This document shows positions 10,349-22,208 of a DNA stretch of 64,000 bases, piece after piece. The notes under the pieces are model-generated. The model did no database searches and was not told where the DNA came from. It saw only the letters and a list, made by a program, of their open reading frames with translations. The stretch comes from Rhizophagus irregularis. Its lineage: Eukaryota > Glomeromycota > Glomeromycetes > Glomerales > Glomeraceae. The position numbers and the translations under genes were made by a program. The stretch spans positions 124,001 through 188,000 of the forward strand of contig NC_089446.1 of the NCBI RefSeq assembly GCF_026210795.1, written 5' to 3'. The first letter of the stretch is position 1; each line of letters opens with the position of its first letter.

Positions 10349-10831
10349 GGACTGTCCCAAATGTGTGACTATAAAGAGAGTTGACTGTAATTATAATTTA
10401 CATTTTTTTGGTAAAATTATATAATTATATAAAATTTACTAATAAGTTAAATTATCCAGATTAAATTATTTTGAGTTAAAATTAATTTTATTTATATTTA
10501 TTATATTAAAGTTAAATTAAAAAAAAAAATTAAAAAATAAAAGTTTTTTTATTTTTAATATAATATTATATATAAAATGTATTATTTTATATAAAATATT
10601 GGAAAATTTAATATTATATATTACATATAAATCAAGATGAAATTTAACTTTATTATAATAAAATTTATATAAATTAAAATAAAATTCACCTTTAATGAAT
10701 TAATTTCTTTTTTTTATTTTATTTTTAAATAAAGTTTATATTTTTTTAAATTAAAAATTTAATTTAAAAGATAAATATTAAACACTTTTTATTATTATTT
10801 TTTTAAAATTATTAATATTTATTTTAGGAGT

Positions 10832-11102
10832 TTGCTATTTATCACCAGTGGTGATCATTACCGGTGTCATGTGATTTTATAAAATTTGGCCGGAATTAAG
10901 GAATTAACATATAAATTTCCTTTTATGGAGTTTGAGTAATATTATACAATTCAAAAAGGCAATTTTGTTTCTTATAAAAAATGGAGAAATGTGTTATACA
11001 AGATTCCAAAAAAGGAAATTTGTATGTAGATCACTTAATTCTGGCCAAAATTTTAAAAATCACGTGATACTAGTGATGATTACCGTCGGTAATTTGTAGC
11101 AA
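10832..11102. mobile_element. MITE with long (about 65 bp) terminal inverted repeats
   Basis: The left arm (10834-10900) and the reverse complement of the right arm (11034-11100) align along their whole length, sharing TCACNNGTGGTGATCAT-like ends, a (A/C)TGTGATTTT core and TTGGCCGGAATTAAG at the inner edge. The middle is AT-rich and non-coding. It is related to the element at 30715-31087 through the TCACCAGTGGTGAT end and the GGCC(G/A)AAAT motif. Confidence 0.7.
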
Positions 11103-11269
11103 TTTTATTTATTTTATTATGAAACATTTTTAACTTTTTAAATTTTTTAAAATATAAATATATTTATATAAAAATCATTTTTATAATATTTTTAAAGAAA
11201 TATACTAATATTTTTTTTTTGAAAATTACTTTCAAAGTAAAATATAGATAGAAAATTTTAAAGTTTAGT

Positions 11270-11640
11270 TATATGGGTATTTGAATACAGATCATGCGAA
11301 ATATAATGATACTAATGTCACATCCTTTTACTTTTTTTATGTAATATATGTATTTTTGACTGCTCTGCAAGTTTACTTAAGGCATCAACAGGGGTTTTGA
11401 ATGCCGTTTTTAACTTATATATGAAAAACTTCTTTGCCGGTTATTTCCTAAATTTTTTTAAGAGTGATCAGCAAAATCAATTATTCATAGATAAAGTCAA
11501 AACTGTCATTCAAAAGCACCTTTGATGCCTTAGATAAACTTGTAAAGCAGGCAAAAATCCATTTATCTACTAATTTTGAAGTTTATACTATTAGTCAAAA
11601 TGGCAATAATTACATGACCCAGGTTTAAATATCCTGTATA
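11270..11640. mobile_element. MITE with terminal and internal inverted repeats
   Basis: The outer arms (tatatgggtatttgaatac at 11270 and the reverse complement near 11640) match a second copy at 23491-23729. A second pair of arms lies inside: 11347-11415 pairs with 11495-11565 (TGCAAGTTTACTTAAGGCATC on one side, GATGCCTTAGATAAACTTGTA on the other). Non-coding and AT-rich. Transcribed, it would fold into a long hairpin. Confidence 0.65.
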
Positions 11641-14526
11641 GCAGACTACATGATACTGATTCTCTAGGGAATCTGTTTCTATGCTAATGTATAAGAAAGA
11701 TTATTCTTTAATATATTTTTTTGTTCTAGTTCTCTTCACTCTTTGATAAAGTTTTATATCATTATCTAAAATATCTTTGATATATAAGAATGATATTAGT
11801 CAGAGTTTGAGTAATAGATTCTTTTCAATGTATATAAAGTACCAATCTGAGGTTAGAAAAAAAAGCATAAGTTAATATACAAACAAAAAATCAGTGCACG
11901 TGAACAGTTGTTCATGTTAATTATTTTTGCCATGAAAAAATCTTACCTGTAGTAATGATCCCATAGAGATAATCTCAAATCATTATTAAATACCACAGCA
12001 GATACCTTTCTTTTTCTTATAGTCATATGGTAAGAGCTTTCGAATTGCATTATGTTCTGTATAAAGTCTGCCATTAAATTATCTTCATCAATAACAATTA
12101 GCCATAACTAATAATATCTATGGATTGATTATGTAATCAACTTGATCTGATGTTTCATCATCACTTACAACTTCAAATTGCAGGTCAAAAGTAATTCTTA
12201 GTTATTCCCTGGCGATGAAAATAGGTATGTATAATATTTAGGAAATATATTTGCAACATATAACTTCTGTTACTGAACTTATAATTGGACAAATAAACTA
12301 TTGTCATTTATTTAACTCATTTTCGTTATAATCTTTACAGGGTCTGGTATAAATAGTAAGATTTTTTTATATCATTGCTACTGATTCTATATTTGCCCAA
12401 TATCTTTATGCCTTAATCTTATATGAGAAGAACTTTAAGTTTTTGTCCTTACACTCTTTGGAAAAGTTTGCAAAATCTGACATAAGCTCACTTTTATACC
12501 TAACATACTATAATTGCAAAGCATTTATTTGATTGTCTTGAGAAAAATACGGTTACTAATCTCTTTTTGAGAGTTGTCTTGCTGAACTCTAAGTTCTGTT
12601 TCCATAAAATAAGATATATTTAACTTTATCTGCTAATGTAAATGATTCATTTCCAGTTACAGTAGATGAGAGTGGAATAGGATATAAGATTAGATAGAAA
12701 AATAGTTTGTTCCAGAATGAGATAAAACTTTATTTCATGAAATACTAAGTATTAATATATATTTTATGTTATATAGATATCGTATTATTATACGTGATCC
12801 GCTTTCTAAATAAACAGGAAAATAAACAAAATCATATTCTTTGACTACATATGTCTTCTTTTTGTACTGATAAACTTGGTGAAGATGGAAGTTATTAGGA
12901 AAGCAGTAAACATTTTGATTTTTACTTTATTTTGCTGAATTATGATCCATTATGAAATTAATCTTATAAAGGTTAATGCTTTTTTCTTAGCAAAATTTTG
13001 CTTCAAAATAGGGTATTCTATTTCCTGAAAAAGCATAGCTTTTAAGGAGGAAAAGTTGGCTAAACTTTCACAAATTTCTACATGCCTTATTATATCTTGA
13101 TAGGAAAAAGATAAGAAGAGTAGTTAATATTATCTTATGATGCCAAGAGTTTTATAAAGCATATTAATATAGATTTTTTTTACCTTTTCACATAAAGATT
13201 AGTTAACACTGGAGATTTCAAAATTGCAAAGCTCTCATATCTTCATATCATATATTTTTATTGGTATTATTTACATAATAGGCGAGTTCAGTCAAATTTT
13301 TGATTGCAAAATCTGTTAACTAACTATAAGTTCAAAACTTCTTAATCTCAGAGATTTCAAGAAATAATATTTTGTATATTTGGAAGAGATATAGATAGAC
13401 AAAAATACTGTAAATATTGGTGGAATAATTTATTTCAGAAATTTATTATAGTAAAAAGCTGTGGGAATGAGAATCACATAATTAGCAATAAAAGTATAAA
13501 CAAATTAGTTATAGATACTTTTTATAAATGTAAGAGAGCAAAGAAATAGGACTCACATACATCCTTTCTTTTTGATAGCATCATATTTTTCATAGCATTT
13601 CTCTTTAAAAAAAATTTTGTACAGTGAATCTGATATATAATAAATACTTAAAATGACTCAAATTTTATAATTATTTCATATCAATCAGTATACTTAATTA
13701 ATACTTTAGACTTATAAAACATGTTCTCATAATAGTTTAATCAGATTTAAGACGTATTCATATAGCTTAATTTTAAACCATATATAAATTTTATAAATCT
13801 TTAGAAAATCATTTTTTTCTTTTAAAAGACTCATCGTTTCCTTTTTAACATTTATTTCAAATAATAAAATAAAAAAAATGTATAAAGCAAGTCCTATTTT
13901 TATGAATATTAATAAATTTTCTTTCAATAATGAAGAAAAAAGAACTAAGCTACACATTTTTTTACTTACAATGACACAACTAAAGTAGAAGTAATTCTTT
14001 CGATAATTACAGGAGATGAAGCAAAAGTTAAATTCTTGAGGAGATATGTTGACAAGTCAAGAGATAAGCCCTTGCACCATAATTGGTAACTTAAAATCAC
14101 GATGTCTTGTTTAGTAACTGACTTTGCCTTTTCTGGTTTCCTAATCCAATTTAGATGAACATTTAGGTAAGCCTTTGTGTCATAATGATTAGTTTGCTTA
14201 ACCTTTCTTGTTTCACATCTATTCATTTTATATTTTCTTTTAACTTAGTACAAATAAAATTAAAAATTGATGATGTATTCTCTAACGGTATGTAGCAATA
14301 AAACTCAAATTTTTTTTTACATTATAACTGAGTACCCTTCTGTTACTTTAATAGGTTTACTATATGAAAACCCAAATTCATTGCTTTATAGTTCTGGTAT
14401 AGAATGGGACTACCAATAAGGAAAAATGTTATACTAAAAGTTACAAGATGCACTCATGCTATACTACAAAAACTTCAAAAATAAAAAAATGGATAAATGT
14501 AATATTCTGTTTTATTTTTTCATTTC
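11641..14526. other. AT-rich stretch without recognisable gene
   Basis: About 2.9 kb with many stops on both strands. Some parts are less AT-biased (12000-12700 and 13960-14230), with short open pieces on either strand, such as 13985-14096 plus and 13966-14226 minus. None matches a family I recognise. They may be remnants of old genes or transposons. Confidence 0.4.
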
Positions 14527-14846
14527 TGGACCAAATGCTAGAAAATTAAGAAATTCTACAGAACTACATTGGATGGCAGTGGAATGTATAAAAGACCTTT
14601 TAGAATTAAGAGAATTAAAAAATTGGCTTAATAATTCATAGTCATTTAATACTTCCTTTGAAAATAGTTTCAATTTAAGGTCTAGTGAAACTGATCCATT
14701 TCTTGCTGTTAATTTACGAATGCTTTGTCAACTTTTTAACAAAAAGTTGAACAGTATAATTGAAAAATATGATCTACCACATTTACTAAAAGTCTTAGAA
14801 TTGGTTTTTAAATTTGAGAATAGGAAATTAAATGATATTGCTGTTG
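14527..14846 (+). pseudogene. Exon-like coding fragment of unknown gene, with in-frame TAG
   Basis: The frame reads like real protein for about 105 residues (GPNARKLRNSTELHWM..., then LAVNLRMLCQLFNKKLNS and LPHLLKVLELVFKFEN), much less low-complexity than its surroundings. It is broken only by TAG at 14639-14641. A donor-like GGTAAAAAA follows at 14846/14847, so it may be one internal exon of a decayed gene. The composition is helical; I do not recognise the family. No other exons could be joined to it with confidence. Confidence 0.4.
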
Positions 14847-15424
14847 GTAAAAAAATCAATATATCAATTAATTAACATTTTTAATTTATAAATTTTTATT
14901 TGTTTTAGACTATTAATTATCTGACTTTTTCAAATTCAAGATTTTCTTTTTCAGTAACACAAGCATCCTTAACCTTGTAGACTTTTAACCAAACTGAGAT
15001 GTATAATATAAAGATTTGGTTAAGAGAAATAGAAATTTGGCTAGTATTATCTAAAAAAAAAAATTTATATAATTATTATTAACTAACAAATAGAAAGTGC
15101 ACTTAGAGAAAGTTAACTGCATTTGTAATAATTTATATGTAATAAAGCAAGTAATTGTTATTTAAATAATAATTGATAATAAAGTTATTAGATATGTATG
15201 ATATAAGTAACTAAAACCTTTTTTGTGTATCTTATTTATTATTATCTGGAGCGTAACGAAGGACTATATAATTTTACGAAGGTTAATAACAATTAGTGTC
15301 ACATAGTGATTTCCGGTTGTCTGCACACGTCATTTCTGATTGGTCCGCACAGAATGTGTATTGAAATTTCATGCTACATCAAAAATAAACAAGTAAAAAA
15401 GTTTATGATTACCTTTTTTTAGAT
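14847..15424. other. AT-rich stretch, no gene seen
   Basis: About 580 bp with no sustained ORF. From about 15240 the base composition rises (GGAGCGTAACGAAGG, CCGGTTGTCTGCACACG), which could be a promoter or 5' region leading into the repeat array at 15425. Confidence 0.4.
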
Positions 15425-15755
15425 TTCGGCTAGTAAGTATATTTTTCTTTTAAACGACTTTCTTATTTTTTTCCTAAGGTTTCTGGATTTCTTGTACATA
15501 CCGGACTGGTGAGTTGTTTTTTATTTGTTTTGCTTTAAAGAAATGTTTTTAGCGTTTCATTTTTATTTTCTTTTATCTAGGAATACAGGTTTTTTGTACA
15601 TGCCGGACTTTTAAAGGTAAATTGTGAGGGCTTTTCTTACTTGTTTAACCTTAAAGAAACGTTTCTAATGTTTCATTTTTTATTTTTATTTTTTTAGGGA
15701 TGCCAGATTTTTTGTACAAATTGAATTTTTAAAGATATTTGGATTTTTGTACAAA
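15425..15755 (+). repeat. About 100-bp tandem array resembling repeated mini-exons and introns
   Basis: Three to four units repeat. Each has a short block around TTTTTTGTACATGCCGGACTT, then a GTGAGT/GTAAAT donor-like site, a CTTTAAAGAAA(T/C)GTTT...GTTTCATTTTTATTT block and a (C/T)TAG acceptor-like end. Blocks at about 15481-15509, 15582-15616 and 15700-15735 are thus flanked by splice-like signals. An earlier unit (GATTTCGGCTA|GTAAGTAT...CCTAAG|G) begins near 15422. The repetition is seen directly; splicing is an inference. It would fit a multi-exon non-coding RNA or an amplified 5' leader on the plus strand. No ORF is associated. Confidence 0.55.
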
Positions 15756-15794
15756 TCTTTCGCTCTGGACTTACAACGGTTTCTGTTTCCTAGT

Positions 15795-15885
15795 TTTATA
15801 ATAAAGTGATCAAAATTTTGTATATCACTAATTATAAAGTGACTAAAATTTGTGTATCACTATTATAAAATGATCAATAATATAC
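15795..15885. repeat. About 33-bp tandem repeat (ataaagtgatcaaaatttTgtatatcacta)
   Basis: Two full copies and one partial copy of a unit with AAAGTGA(T/C)(C/T)AAAAT and TGTATATCACTA. The GTGAT and ATCAC parts of each unit are complementary and could pair. Confidence 0.7.
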
Positions 15886-16227
15886 ATGAAAAATGTCCAG
15901 TGCTTACATAGAACATATACAATAATATTTATGGATTTGAAATACAAATATAAAAATTAAAAATTAAATTAATATAATAATTGAAAAGGAGACAGTAAAA
16001 CTAATTATTTGAGTAAGGAAAAATATAATGAAAGATTGAAAATTAAGAAGGAAATTAATTTGTTTAAAGAAAAAAAAATAATGAACATATATAGAAAGGG
16101 AAAATTTCCAAGTCTCTTGGATGGGGTGACATGGATGTTATTTGATCATGTGATAGTGAAATAAACACTGCTTATAGAAAAAATTTCAATTTTTTGATTT
16201 AATATAAATTCTCAGAATTAATGTAAA

Positions 16228-17310
16228 CTAAAATTCTGAAAAAAATTTGTTACTGATAATTTTCGGAATATATAAATCAATGACACTTTTCCATGCAGAA
16301 ATTTCTTTTATCCGATGTATGACGATCAAGTTTGGTGATGCCCATGGTCTCCTACTAAACCGATTTTTAGTTCTTGGATCATTAAAAATTAAACAATTTT
16401 CTGATATTCGAATTAGAGTTGAATTCACATGATTAAGCAACCAGGATCCCAACATCCGATCTTCATGTCCATACCATTCGGTTTGATTGAATGAAGAGGT
16501 GGCGATCATGTAGACCTGATCTACTGAAAGAGTCTCAAGTTCTCCATACATAAAGATATCACGATTTTCTAATCCATAATACAAATTTTTTCTTGGCAAT
16601 GGACGAAGGTTAAGAGCCAGATTTTGAAAATGTACAAATGCATCATCATCAGTTTTTATAACATAATCGTATTGCATGTCAGAATACTCTGCAACCCACT
16701 TCCAATAATAATATGACTTGCCATGGTTCATATTCTCTATATTATTCAGCATTATAAGGTCACCATAGGTATTATTTTCTATGGATAATTGAGATTCTAA
16801 TTCAGGAGTAAATTCAGGTGGTATACCAAGAATAAACTTGAAATCCACTTTATCACCAACCAAATTCATTTTCTGTATTATATTTAATGTTCGTATAAGA
16901 TTTCGAATTTCAAACTTATCAGCTACTGTCCATATACCAATAAAGATTTGAACTGGTGGCCAATTCCATAATTTTTTGAAAGGAATTCCTTTCTTTTCAT
17001 GATAACTTTTACATTCCATTTTCCCTCAGAATGGGATTGGTCTATACTTAATATTATTTTCTTTGGGAATGGGATTTTTTGATTTGAATTTTGAACTTGG
17101 TTTTGAACTTTGTGTCGGATTTGGTGTTTGTATTGGAATTTTTTTCAAAGTTGTCGAATATGTTAATATAGTATTATTTTCATTTGAGGAGGAGGAGGAT
17201 GTGAATACTGTTTGTGCTGTTGAAGTAATATTATCAAATTCTAGATAAAATAACGTAACAGTAAGAAGACATATTAAAATTATTAATATAGATGGATAGT
17301 AAGAGACCAT
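16228..17310 (-). CDS. GT31-family galactosyltransferase-like protein, interrupted by an in-frame TGA
   Basis: Two ORFs in the same frame join into one type II Golgi glycosyltransferase. The N-terminal part (17310-17026) starts with a membrane anchor (residues 6-25, SILIILICLLTVTLFYL) followed by a Ser/Thr/Pro/Lys-rich stem. The catalytic part (17019-16228) has the GT31 landmarks in order: an IR-x-L-IRTL segment, ENNTYGDLI, KTDDDAFVH (the metal-binding DXD-type motif) and YGHEDRMLGSWL (the ED motif). Enzymes of this family transfer galactose or GlcNAc in beta-1,3 linkage in the Golgi lumen. The two parts are split by TGA (17028-17026) followed by GGG AAA ATG. No intron that would remove it is visible. 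This could be a nonsense mutation, a sequencing error or readthrough; without it the enzyme would be about 360 residues. Confidence 0.7.
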
Positions 17311-19389
17311 ATTGGGTAAAGGTTAAGATTCGATTGCTAAACGGTAATTATGTAGCTTTAGTTTGTGTTGTACCAATTTTTTATTTTTGTGGAACAAATA
17401 TGCTTATCAAATATAGTATGCGTACCAATATTCTCTTTCTAATAATACACATGTGTTAATTATTTAAAACAAAGTACATAAATAAATTCTCCACATGGTA
17501 ATAAAAACAATTTAAAGAAAAGAGAGGAAAGAGAGAGAATTTGTTTGGTGGTGTATGAGGAAGATTGAAGAAACGAAAACAAATTATCAATTAAAGATAG
17601 CGTCAGTGATTAGCAAAGTTATCTAGTTTTTTTTAGTGTATTTAGACTTTGATTAGTTAACATAAAAATGGTTAACCCATTTATTTTTACAAGTACAATG
17701 TATAAGATTATTGAGTATGACTGTAGCATCGTTCAGACCGAAAAAAAAATAATAAATATGATTCTGAGGTGAACACCAAAATTGATCCAGTTTAGAAAAA
17801 CCCTAAAAGGAATGGTTTATATCAACTAAATTATCAATCACGTGTAATGATTTTGGTTGCATTTTAAAAAAATGAAATATATACATACTGTACATACACA
17901 AGGAAGGATACAACTAGTTCGGAAGTGGTTTATTGAAATTGCTCGAGTATCATTTTCATTTATAAATTATAATAATCTTTTAACCAAGTTTAATTAATGA
18001 AGCAATTCAACTTGTCTATAATGAGAAATCTGAAGCAATTGTTCATTTGGAGATTATTGACAATTAAATTTATTGGCTTCAATTTTTCAACAACAATTCC
18101 GTTCGTTCCTTACAATAAAATTTTTAAATATTTGGGTATGTAATAAAAACCCCAGTTTTATACCTTTGTTGAAATCACAACGGAAGAAAAATGTATAGTT
18201 ACTATAAGGAAAGTTGTTCTTTAACTTAACTTATTCTAAAATAATAAAATGGGCATTTTAAGACGTGTGTTATATATTTGTTTAAAAAATTATATTTCAG
18301 AAGTAATGATGGTGCTGCAATACCACCAAAAGCGGTTTTATTGGATAATCAGTTAAATTACTTTCCTATTTAAGTTGGTGTTTTTTTCCATTTTTTTTAT
18401 TATAATTATAAAAAGAAGGATTGGTTGGTTAATTTGACAGTTATTAGACAATCCGTTAAATGGTCAAAATTTTTACTAAAAAGAAACGTGTTTTTTTACT
18501 GTATTATAAAAAATGTGTTTCTGCATTTTTCAGCAAACAAAATCATCATTTTTTGATGTGAATTTCAATATAACTAATATAATTATCAAACTTTTACTGA
18601 TTGTAATTTATTTTTAGGCCAAATTCATTTATATTAAAATTTTTTCTTAGTCTTTTAGAAAATCATAATATCTTGTATATCTTGTATTTCTTATTTTACT
18701 TAATGCTTTTAAATACAGATATGCACAATACTTATTGGAAAGTTACTAGAAAACAAACTGTATAAAACTTGTAGGATTGGACCATTGATTCAAATGCATT
18801 TTTTTTTACTTTTTAACATTATTTATAGAATAAATGAATTATTAATAAAAAAACTTTATATATTGTACAAAGCTTTATCAAAAAAGACTCTTATTTTTAA
18901 GTTTTTAAAAGTAATTTCAAAAGTTCACCAATTGCCTTAAAATTTTGAATTAAGTCTTACAAAAAAATGTTAAGAAAGGTATTTTTTAATGTTTTTATTA
19001 AATTTTATAAGAAGTATTTGAAGGTAAACATATAAACTTACCAAGATTTCAAAATTCAAGTTGAAGCTAAAAATTTAAAAATTATAAATTAATAAATACA
19101 AATTTCTAATTACTTAAAATTAAATTTATTTTATAAAAATACTGGTATTTAAATTAGAGGTTTATTCTAAAAAAAAATAAAAAAAAAGTTAATAAGATTG
19201 TTACTTTTGTTTATCTTAAAATTTTAGTTAAAAAAAACATATTAGTAAAATATTTCTTTAAAAAAAAAATAAATTTTAAATATATATTTTAAATGGTAAT
19301 TAATTAAAAATATAAAACTTACCAAATTAAAAATTTTTTAATAAATAAACTAAAAAATAAGTAAAATAAAATTTGAGAATATCAAATTA
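17311..19389. other. AT-rich stretch, no gene seen
   Basis: About 2 kb with dense stop codons and long A/T runs. The first 250 bp upstream of the glycosyltransferase probably hold its promoter. No repeat arms or coding signal were recognised in the rest. Confidence 0.45.
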
Positions 19390-20855
19390 TCACCAGTAGT
19401 AATTGTCACCACTAGTGATTTTTACTAGTCTGATTTTTTGAATTTTATAAGATTACAGTTTCTAGCAAAAATAATGGCAGTGAGAATATTGCTTCTTAAT
19501 TTAATAACTATTCCAATTAAAGTATTACTTTTTATACTAAATTAAATAGTAAAAGACTTATTTAAAAAGCAATGAAAAAAAAGTAATTTCAAATATTAAC
19601 ATTATTTTTATTTTATTATCTAAAATAACTCCTATTACAATTAAATTTATTTATAAAAGTGTTAACTTTTTCTTGAAATAAATTTTTAGGAATTTTCTAA
19701 TTGAATTAGAATTTTTTTTTGCATTTTTATAAGCAATATATACTTTTCTTATTATATTTTAAAAAATACTTCCAAAATCAAAATAATAGTTATTTTTATA
19801 TTATTTTAATTCTTAATAAGAAAACTTTAAAATATGTGTATTTTTGATTTACCAAATAATTTTTTAGATTATTGATGAGCTTATTATTATAATAGAGATG
19901 TAAAATAACAACTTTCATAATATCTAAAGTAGTATAAAAATTTGTCTTTCAATAATAAGTTTTTTGTGTTCATTTTAAAACCTAAATCTTAAATTATAAT
20001 GAGAATTTTTGAAGTAGTAAATTAAGAAGATGGTAATATAAAAAAAAAGAAAAAAATTTATATTTTTCAATTTATTTAAAAAGAAGTAAAATAATTTTGA
20101 AAATAGTATAGCTATTAGGTATTATAAAAAGGTGTAAAATAGTGCCCCTATAGTGAATAAAGTATAATGAAAATGTAATATTATACTTAAGTGATAAATA
20201 AACATTTTGGCCTAAGTTCAGCCTAGCGGTTTGACTAGATATCTATTCATCACTTGTGTATATTTCATATTCTTTATGTTATATATTGCCAAATATCACT
20301 ATATTTTATTCATCACAGAGCACTATTTTATATCTTTTTATCTTATAATATGATAAAGTACTATGTAAAATCAAATTAAAATATATGTTAGTGCAAATAA
20401 AGTCAAACTAAATACTATTTGTTAAATAATAAAATATATGTATTTTATTTTGATTTTTTTTCTTAAAAATAAAAAAAAATTTATAGCTTTATTATAAAAT
20501 TTATAAGCTATATTAAAAAACTAACTGCTATTACTTTTACCAAAGTTTGTAATATTAAATTAAACAATTAACTATATATTAAACAGTTATTTTATATGTA
20601 AATTTACAAGAAAAAAAAATTAATCTAAAATCAAAAAAGCTATTTTCAAATAATTTTTTTCATTTTTATTAAAAGTTTTTTTGATAAAATTTTCAAAATT
20701 TTATTATAATTAATATTAAATTAAATATATTTATTTATTAAAGTTAAAATTTTATAATTAGTATTTTTAACTTTAATCAAAATTATATATTAGCATTTTA
20801 TAACCTTAGTTAAATTGTAATTTTAGCTAGAATTAAATGATGATAATCATAGAAA
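19390..20855. mobile_element. Decayed MITE of the 30715-31087 family, split by about 1.1 kb
   Basis: 19390-19455 matches the left end of the element at 30715 (TCACCAGT-GT-ATTGTCACC... GAATTTTATAAGATTA), and 20551-20855 matches its remainder in the same order (AATATTAAATTAAA, ATTAAACAGTTATT, AAATTTACAAGA). The differences are mostly C-to-T and G-to-A, as in ggccaaattgtaat against agttaaattgtaat. The 19456-20550 segment between the halves contains another MITE. Confidence 0.6.
20120..20350. mobile_element. MITE with about 50-bp terminal inverted repeats
   Basis: The left arm TATTATAAAAAGGTGTAAAA and following TAGTGCCCCTATAGTGAATAA pairs with the reverse complement of the right arm (TTATTCATCACAGAGCACTA, then TTTTATATCTTTTTATCTTATAATA). 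It lies inside the interruption of the decayed element at 19390-20855. Non-coding. Confidence 0.65.
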
Positions 20856-21247
20856 TTTAGTAATACTTTAATTTTTTATTAAAAAAATTTATTATTATAA
20901 CAAATATTATATAATTAATTAATACTATAAATTTTAGTTTAATTTTAATAGTAATATATATTTAATGTATAGTAAATAAAACTTTATAATATATTTAAAA
21001 TAATCAAATTTCTGGAATAAATAGAAAAAAAATAAAAATATTAACTTTAATTTAAATTGGTAAAGTTACTGTAATTTAATTAAAATAAAAAAAAAATTAA
21101 ATTTTATTTAATAATATATATTTGTAATTTAAAAATTATTAAAAATTTGTATTTATTAAAAATTATATTAATTTATTAAATTTACTAAAATTACAAATTA
21201 TTATTAATTTTAAATATAAATTTAATATTAAAAAGAATTTATATATA
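20856..21247. other. Extremely AT-rich spacer
   Basis: Nearly pure A/T with short homopolymers; no gene or repeat arm is recognised. It ends in ATATATA, the TA target of the next transposon. Confidence 0.5.
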
Positions 21248-22208
21248 CAGTCAACTCCCTCTATAGTCACTCCCGTTATAGTCACATTCTACTATATAGT
21301 CACACCAGTTGAATGTTCAAAACACTTTATTATTAAAATCTATCCTATATAGTCACAATCTATCTATAGTCACTATCACACCTGTCCTCAAAAATCTTAT
21401 ATTAAAAAGAACCGTTTATAATCACAGTTATATAAAGAATATATTAAATAACTTGTCATCTAATAATCGTACAAAGATGTACCATAGCTTGTTAGAATCG
21501 TCTCACTGAGACGAATCGAATGGTGGTAGTTTTATCCTTTTATGATCACTGGCTGATGAATTATTCGACAAAATGTTAAGCATCGGCATTATTATATTTC
21601 TTGATTTACGTTTACTGCGCCATTTAACATTTTGCTGAATTTCTCGGTACCTAGTGATTATAAAAAGACGATTAATAGCTAGTTGGAATCCCCTCATCAA
21701 GACGAATCGAATGGTGGTAAGCTCATCTCTCTGTGATCAATATTGACGGAGTTACTACTTAAAAACCATTTAATATTTTTTAATTTCGGAAATTGATCTA
21801 GTGATTGGATTTCGATGTATTTTATACCATTAGATTCGTCGCATCAAGACGAATCGAATGGTAGTAAGATCGTCTCTCTAGGATCAATATTGGCAGAGTT
21901 ATTACACAAAAACCATTAATATTTTTTTAACTTCGGAAATTAATCTAGTGATTGGATTTCGATGTATTTTATACCATTAGAACCGTCTCATCGAGACGAA
22001 TCGAATGGCGGTAAGATCATCTCTCTACGATTAATATTGGCTGAGTTACTATACAATAAAGTTTTAAGTATAATTTTGGCCAAAATTATGTTAATTTTTG
22101 GCCGGAATTATTATATACTAATATAAGAAATTTTTTATATAGTCACATCTCTTTATAATCACCAAATATGGACTGTCCCAAATGTGTGACTATAAAGAGA
22201 GTTGACTG
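21248..22208. mobile_element. Non-autonomous TA-inserting DNA transposon (pogo/Tc1-like ends)
   Basis: The 961-bp element starts CAGTCAACTCCCTCTATAGTCAC and ends with its inverted match (21 of 23 positions), and is bounded by TA on both sides, as in Tc1/mariner/pogo-type elements. Both ends carry extra subterminal TATAGTCAC motifs. There is no transposase ORF; the interior is a tandem array. Its right end matches the element broken by the LINE at 7208-10387, so it is a mobile family. Superfamily assignment rests only on the CAGT... ends and TA target. Confidence 0.85.
21496..22066. repeat. Tandem repeat of 147-191 bp around a hairpin motif, 3.5 copies
   Basis: The motif ACGAATCGAATGG starts at 21511, 21702, 21849 and 21997. 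The last three copies are 147-148 bp apart and nearly identical, with shared GTGATTGGATTTCGATGTAT and TTTATACCATTAGA parts. Each motif follows an imperfect hairpin, clearest in CGTCTCATCGAGACG. The array fills the interior of the transposon. Confidence 0.85.

Larger units (their letters stand above)
7155..10387. mobile_element. Right end of a TA-flanked inverted-repeat DNA transposon, split by a LINE
   Basis: Positions 7155-7222 plus 10334-10387 together reproduce the right-hand end of the intact element at 21248-22208, ending in GAGAGTTGACTG followed by TA. The LINE between 7223 and 10333 interrupts it. No matching left terminal repeat was found to the left of 7155, so this copy is incomplete on that side. 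Confidence 0.75.

Noticed and set aside
13966-14226. An 86-codon ORF on the minus strand
   Set aside because: Composition is somewhat protein-like, but no motif, no adjoining exons and no start context. A plus-strand open piece overlaps it equally well.
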